64,000 bases of DNA from Lycium barbarum (taxonomy: Eukaryota > Streptophyta > Magnoliopsida > Solanales > Solanaceae), in contig NC_083341.1 of the NCBI RefSeq assembly GCF_019175385.1, positions 90,174,321 to 90,238,320 on the forward strand, given 5' to 3'. Below, in pieces: positions 58,534-64,000 of the stretch; positions within the stretch are counted from its first letter, which is position 1, and each line of letters opens with the position of its first letter. The notes under the pieces are model-generated. The model had not been told where the DNA came from. It worked only from the letters and a program-made list of their open reading frames with translations, and did not search any database. Position numbers and translations under genes: made by a program.

Positions 58534-60177
58534 ATACCGTACTCGGACGTCTAGTGAAGGACTCGGTGAACAATGCAGTGAAACTGTGCACGAAAACGTA
58601 TCCTGGCCCAGGACTCAGTGAAAGATATATTGAGCATGCACGAGCAGAGTAGTGAGCAACCATATGCAAACAAAGTCATATCTGAGACTCGATAGAATAA
58701 TCAAGATGAACTATCATTTGAAAATCAAGACAATAATCATATCAAGTACCCTTCGAATGTCACAATGGATTATATCAAAATAGAACTTCTGGAATCATAG
58801 ACACGTATTAAGACATAATGAAATAGCTTATGGAAATCAAGAACATTAGCCATCCTATTGGCTCTAAGAATAGGAGCTTCTTTGGAGTCATATATATATA
58901 CGTCGTCTGTTTGTTTCATAAAGATCATGCCAAAAAGATAGAAAGGATAGCTTTACATACCTGTTACAGGTTAACCGTATCCAAGTTCGCTTCGTCACCC
59001 CTTTAGCCTATTTAATATGAAAGTAACGCTATCGTTAGTAAAATATACTTTCTAGCTTATAAATCTATAGGAATCATTCTTTAATTCATGCTTTCTTGAT
59101 TAGGATTTTCATTAGTTAAGAACTTAACGGAAATCGGGCAGCATTTCCCCTATATAACTTACCTAACCCGAACTTCCAATTAACCTCTTGTTATCACAGC
59201 AATACCAACAATGACAGTAATAGAAATATTCATATAAAATCCTTACAATTCAGCCCATAAACAACTCAAATAACTCAATGACCTTCCTTAACCCTTTTCC
59301 AATCCAAATCATTAACGTTTAAGATTATACACCAAACCGACCAATATACGCTTCGTATACGATATGTTATACACTTCTTCCTTCCGAATTTAGAAGCCAC
59401 ATCAATGACGACACGACAACAACACGAACAACGACGTATGAACATAAACCACACTTTGAATCTTTTCAACACAACAATTCCATATAACGACTACAACTCC
59501 TAATGTCAACGATTTCATGCAATTTCTTACTTCCAATTTCATCCAATCCAATTTTAATCCTTCCATTATAACACCATCAATATAATTATACCATAAAATG
59601 AGAAAATCTTACCTTAATTTAATCGGAGGAAATTCTACACTTATTTGCTCCAATTTCACTATTCCTTCTTCCTCAATTCAATACCAAGGTTGCTATCGCC
59701 TCCTTGGACTTGTAAATCACCTTGGAATTAAATTAAAGCAAACAACAATTATTTTTTTTACCATGGCTGGCCGAGAGCAGCAGCCATGGCTATGCTTTTT
59801 TTTTTCTTCTTGCTCTTAAGCTTCAATTAACTTTTGTGAAGATGAATGAAAATTTCCTTGTCATCAAATGAACTATATAGGCTGCCCATACCTTTGACAC
59901 GTGCCGCACAATGCATCACCCATTTTTTTTCCTTTTTTTATATTGAATTTGTGGGGCCCACTTCATTGTCTAATTAATTTAATTAATCTTAATTAATCAC
60001 TAACCCTCGCTTAATGATATAATCATAGTTAATTATTCCCTAATCTCCATTAATATTTCTATATTAATTGGAGTTTATAACAAATCGTGCACCAATTAAA
60101 ATCGAGGGTTAAAAGTCCTTGAACTTACGTTGATTAACTGACGAATAATTCGACGTACAAAAATACGGGGTATAACA
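58534..60177 (-). repeat. Truncated minus-orientation LTR
   Basis: Begins inside the hairpin-unit array (58540-58625, like 3791-3874 of LTR A: GTCTAGTGAAGGACTCGGTGA) and runs to ...GGGGTATAACA at 60177, so it lacks the U5-side part. Diverged relative of the Tekay LTR. It adjoins a LARD-like internal region at 60178. No gene. Confidence 0.75.
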
Positions 60178-61744
60178 ATATGGTCCCCTCTCGAGAATCT
60201 AACTCTATCCTTCACATTATAGGGATTTCGAGAATTCCATTCCTTTAAACCACACTAACTCATCCATGGAAGAGTGCTACGAAATTACCCAACTACATTC
60301 CACACAAGCCACTTTCCATAAACCTTAACATGTCGGTTACATGAAATTTTCTCCTGACAAGTCGTTGATGACGAAACCTCACGGAACTTCGCCATGTCAC
60401 TTAGTCCATTTCTGTATATTTCCTTCTTTAAGAATACTCAACAATCACAGCTCATCTAAAATGTGCAAGAAAACAACACCACAATGCATACTTACCCAAG
60501 TAGTTCCGAAGATGCACCTTATTTTTACCGATTATCGATTTACTATACCTCTTCTTGACTCTTCAATTCCTCAATTTCTATCAGTTCACATTCACCGCCA
60601 CTGTCTGACCATTACTCGAACCCACTCAATAGTATACCGCATAATTATAAGTCTTACAAACTAGCTAAGTCAATCCTGCAGAAAGTAGTATGCCACACAC
60701 TCTACAAACCAGAGTTCCCTTACCACACTCAACTCTAAAACCGATTTCTTCATAAATCCAACATATCATACACAGTCCAACTAATGTCCTCATGTATCTT
60801 TACCAAGGTGCCCTGGCTCAAATTCACTTGACTCAATTTCTGAAATGTTCTCCACAATTTGAATTAATTCAAACCCCACCATTGATCTACCACTTCAAAT
60901 GTCTTTAAATGCCACTTGCCTTTGAAGAATCACCTCTTGCCTTACTTGTCGAACCAGAACACCTCTAACAACTGATGTGATTATTCCCCTCATCCGATAA
61001 AATCCACATAGTCATAAAACAAGATATAGAAAGAACTAGCTGAAACTTACGCAATTGGTACAATACTCATACCCCTTGTTCAAGAGTAGATGCAACACCC
61101 AATAGATCCTTGAGTAGTAAACACTAGAATCATTCTTATTAGTCAACTACTGGCTCCCATCGGCCCACAGCATAACCCAACATACCAACTCTATACTAAA
61201 CCCTCATGTCAATTCTACCATGTATGACTGCAACATAACTCTCAAATCAGCTAGCTCTTGATTCTACGATTTCCTTGCCATTCGTCTAAAGACGACGACC
61301 CGGCGAATGCACCTCTTACTGAAGGACCAAGACGACAGCTGCCCAATATCTTAAGTCTCTATTCGTCAGAAGTAACCCACTTTCCGATCTACAACCGATA
61401 ACCACTTTCCTGGAAGAACTCACAAAACACTAGTTCTCACTCCACTGCTACCATATAGCCACTTCAAAGTCCAACTTAACCTTTCACAGCCGGATACGAA
61501 ATCCACTCTCACACCAATTGCAACCTTATCCTGACAAACACGTCAGATACAATTTTTTTTCCTTCGTAAAAGTGGAAATTTATAGATCAAAATCTTGTTC
61601 CTTAAGCCTCCTTCCTATAATAAAAAAGTACTCTTACCAAAATACCCTAAGAATTCTTACTTCACTACATGTTTCCCATTAAATTTATCCTTCATGTCCT
61701 TATTCTCAACTTCTCTTTTCTAATACATGTGATGACTATCCCTT
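60178..61744 (-). mobile_element. LARD-like internal fragment, second copy
   Basis: Reverse-complement match to about 50100-52172. Non-coding; the 107-codon frame at 60341-60664 shows no domain. Bounded by an LTR on each side that appears to be inserted into it. Confidence 0.65.
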
Positions 61745-62155
61745 TGTCTCGACCGAACTAGTGGGCCATGACGGGTACTCGCAGCTGACTACTATGCACC
61801 ACTCATCATGCTATCTATCATACTCAACCTGGACATACATCATTCTCCACACAAGAAATATCATGAAACAATCTCCAGATATCTCCCAAAACATGTATAT
61901 GAGCATAAGCCCACGAGGCTACAAAAATGATGTACAGAATATACAATGAAGAGGTCACATAGCATCTACAACCCACATATAAGTATCTAAGAGGCTCCAA
62001 TTGGAGTGCGGAAATCATAAGGACCGGACAGGACCCCGCCATGCCCTATATGTACACCAAAAGAATATACCAATAGGCTCCACCTCCGGAGTAGTTAGAT
62101 GCTCCTGTACAACTGCTCATAAGCTCCTAAGCATTAGCAATGTCTCCCTGTCTAC

Positions 62156-62214
62156 CTGTGGGCTTGAACACAGCGTCCATAAAATAAAAGGACGTCAGTA
62201 CGAACAATGTACTG
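62156..62214 (-). other. Covarying three-hairpin module, right-edge LTR
   Basis: CTGTG/CACAG (62156-62173), CGTCC/GGACG (62174-62194) and CAGTAC/GTACTG (62196-62214), all perfect, with a longer loop in the middle stem than in the outer LTR. Confidence 0.68.
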
Positions 62215-63689
62215 AGTATGTAAGGCACGTATATCAACATAATAAAGAAGTAAAAGAACATAAGGTAAAGAGATAACTTGTAACTGAATGCCTCTTGAGG
62301 CGGAATCATGCATGCTAACAAGAAACATCATATCATGCATACATATATATAAACTTCCCGACCATATAGGTGTAGTGTGATCATCAGCCTCCCGCGTCCG
62401 GGGTAAACATTTCAAGCCGCCGACTAGTGGTATCTGCCCGGCCATATAGGCACGGTATAATCATCATCATAGCTACCTACTACGCCCGTCATAGTTGTGA
62501 CTGCCTGTCCAAATAGGCACGGTGTACTCTTACATATTCATAATATGAAGCATGCACAAGAGCTCAAGTAAAAGCCGTAACTCTATCAGAGTGACGTAAG
62601 GTCAGGAACCTCCGATTGCGTTATGGAATAATCCTCATCACTATGCCTCACCTTGGAAGAACTAACATCATGAGGCGAGACAACAACAAAAAGTAACGCG
62701 AATGAAATCATAAAGATTGGATTATCAAAATAAAGATAGCATCATTATCATCATCATTATCATAGAACATGCCCCATCTCTAGCTCATAAGGAACTCTTA
62801 ATAATCTTAAACTTCCAACTTTATAATATAAGAAGATCATGGAAATGTAAGAGGGGAAATCGTAGTAGAGGAGTCATGCCTTTGAAAGAAAAGGGATAGC
62901 CTTACATACCTTTGTGTCTCCTTAACGACTAAGTCCTTCCAAGCTCACAACTCTACATTCAAGAGAATCCGTACTACATTAGATCATTTGAATCATACTT
63001 AAGTCTAATCTAAGGTGACTAAAAGCTAATGGAAATTAGGCAGCATTTCCTTTGTTTCATCAACTTCCTCCATATGATAAACAAATCCCACACATCAATA
63101 ACAACGCCGATATATCATAATCGATAAACTTCTTTACGTTAAACATTGTTTAATTCTCAAAACGCCCTTTCAAGGTCATCCATAGCCATAGCTATGACAT
63201 AACACCATATTAATTCACAAATAATACTTCTTTAACGACATTAGCATTATTCATAACAAGATTATACTCATGGCATATCAAGAACTATGATTCAAGTCAA
63301 GTTACTATTCAAGAATGTCATTATTTCCGCATTTGGGCTCCATATTCTACTTTCTTCCCTAATCCAAGTTTTCAGCTACTCAATACTTTTAATAACATGA
63401 AATAGACGTAAAACTCACCTTTGATTATGCAGGAATGATATTTGGATGAAAATACTCCACTCGAGAAAAACTCAACCTCAATTCCCATGGATTTCTTAAC
63501 TTCCATCAACCCTATGAGCAACTTTCCCTTTACAAGCTCGAGTTTACGGGGCTCAGATCTTGCTAAATCTCCACTATGGTGATGGAAAAATTGAGAGGAA
63601 TATTCTAGGAGTTTCTCTGATTTGGAGAAGTGGAATTAATGAAATAAAGTCATGGGTCTTAACTTATATAGATGGTCCAAGAATGTTCT

Positions 63690-63815
63690 AGAGGTGCGGT
63701 TGGACGAGCGGGTCGACTTGCTCCGTCGACCTACGCCTACAGATCCAAGGTCGCAGAAGCATGTTGACGATGAGCCTTGATGGCCTGCTGACATGTCGAC
63801 GGCCCGTCGACGGTG
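63690..63815. repeat. U3 palindrome cluster of GTCGAC type
   Basis: GGGTCGACTT, CCGTCGACC, GTCGACGGCCCGTCGAC: repeated GTCGAC cores just upstream (in sense) of the TATA box. Confidence 0.75.
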
Positions 63816-64000
63816 TCTGATGTCTGCAAGTTTCCTTAATTCAATTCAGATTTCGTCAATTCGATCTGTTCAACTTATAATCCTGTAAATTACTAGGATT
63901 ACCTGTCGGTACATTTGTGTACGGGGTAAGACACTCTCTGCCTTAACTTTCTCTAATGAGCTTCCTTCTCTTGCCTGAAATGTCTTTGGAGTCTTAATTA

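Larger units (their letters stand above)
61745..64000 (-). repeat. LTR running off the right edge of the window
   Basis: Starts TGTCTCGACCGAAC. It resembles the outer LTR throughout, including the stretch after 63933 that matches 520-590, so the end lies beyond 64000. Contains a hairpin module (62156-62214), GGCCATATAGGCACGG-like units (62350-62525), a TATA box (sense CTATATAAG, near 63664-63672) and a GTCGAC palindrome cluster. Preceded by CCCTT (61740-61744), the expected TSD. Confidence 0.82.

Noticed and set aside
61722..61744. Primer-binding site before the LTR at 61745
   Set aside because: TGATGACTATCCC only loosely resembles GCTCTGATACCA, and the flank is better explained as LARD-like internal sequence with CCCTT as target site.
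63921..63933. End of the right-edge LTR at GGGGTAAGACA
   Set aside because: Sequence after it still matches the inside of the outer LTR (520-590), so the LTR continues beyond the window.

Overview
The window is intergenic plant chromatin made almost entirely of Ty3/gypsy LTR retrotransposons. I see no host gene, tRNA or complete rRNA gene. The intact primer-binding sites are TGGTATCAGAGC (plant initiator tRNA-Met), the polyprotein order is gag-PR-RT-RNaseH-IN with a C-terminal chromodomain, and the LTRs are about 2.4-3.1 kb. Together these point to the Tekay/Del chromovirus lineage in a repeat-rich dicot. Solanaceae is my best guess from the general look of the LTRs; genus cannot be decided from this window.

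The left two thirds is a nested stack on the minus strand. An outer element has its 3' LTR at 1-680 (cut by the window edge), PPT at 681, a gag pseudogene at 1345-2726, leader and PBS at 22066-22202, and a 5' LTR split into 22203-24360 and 40112-41095. Two younger elements sit inside it. The first, 2794-22060 (TSD TCATA), lies in the outer leader and is a double Tekay element: LTR A, internal 1, LTR B, internal 2, LTR C. Both internals keep gag-pol-chromodomain sequence but share three in-frame stops, and LTR B has lost its TATA box. The second, 24361-40111 (TSD CTTAC), lies in the outer 5' LTR. It is also LTR-internal-LTR-internal-LTR, with two units of exactly 6408 bp. Each unit has an intact gag but no pol; in place of pol are a 41-bp tandem array and a segment resembling the 3' half of 5S rRNA.

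The right third (41096-64000) is older. An LTR fragment (41096-42233) abuts a plus-strand non-coding element whose LTR (42234-49420) is interrupted by two solo LTRs (43271-45681, TSD GTATT; 46900-49381, imperfect TSD) and whose internal region is 49421-52708. A related internal fragment lies on the minus strand at 60178-61744. Between them are a plus-strand LTR with PBS and a decayed gag (52709-55855), and two truncated LTRs joined head to head at a TA microsatellite (55856-60177). Another minus-strand LTR runs off the right edge (61745-64000).

The most notable signals are: (1) a compact multi-hairpin module kept in eleven LTRs of about seven lineages, with paired base changes in its stems; (2) the 5S-like segment and 41-bp array in the pol-less double element; (3) lineage-specific palindrome clusters in the U3 of many LTRs; (4) a 20-bp near-palindrome beside every recognisable polypurine tract; (5) two independent LTR-IN-LTR-IN-LTR structures in one host element. 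All comparisons were made by eye, so percentages and exact edges of diverged copies are approximate.
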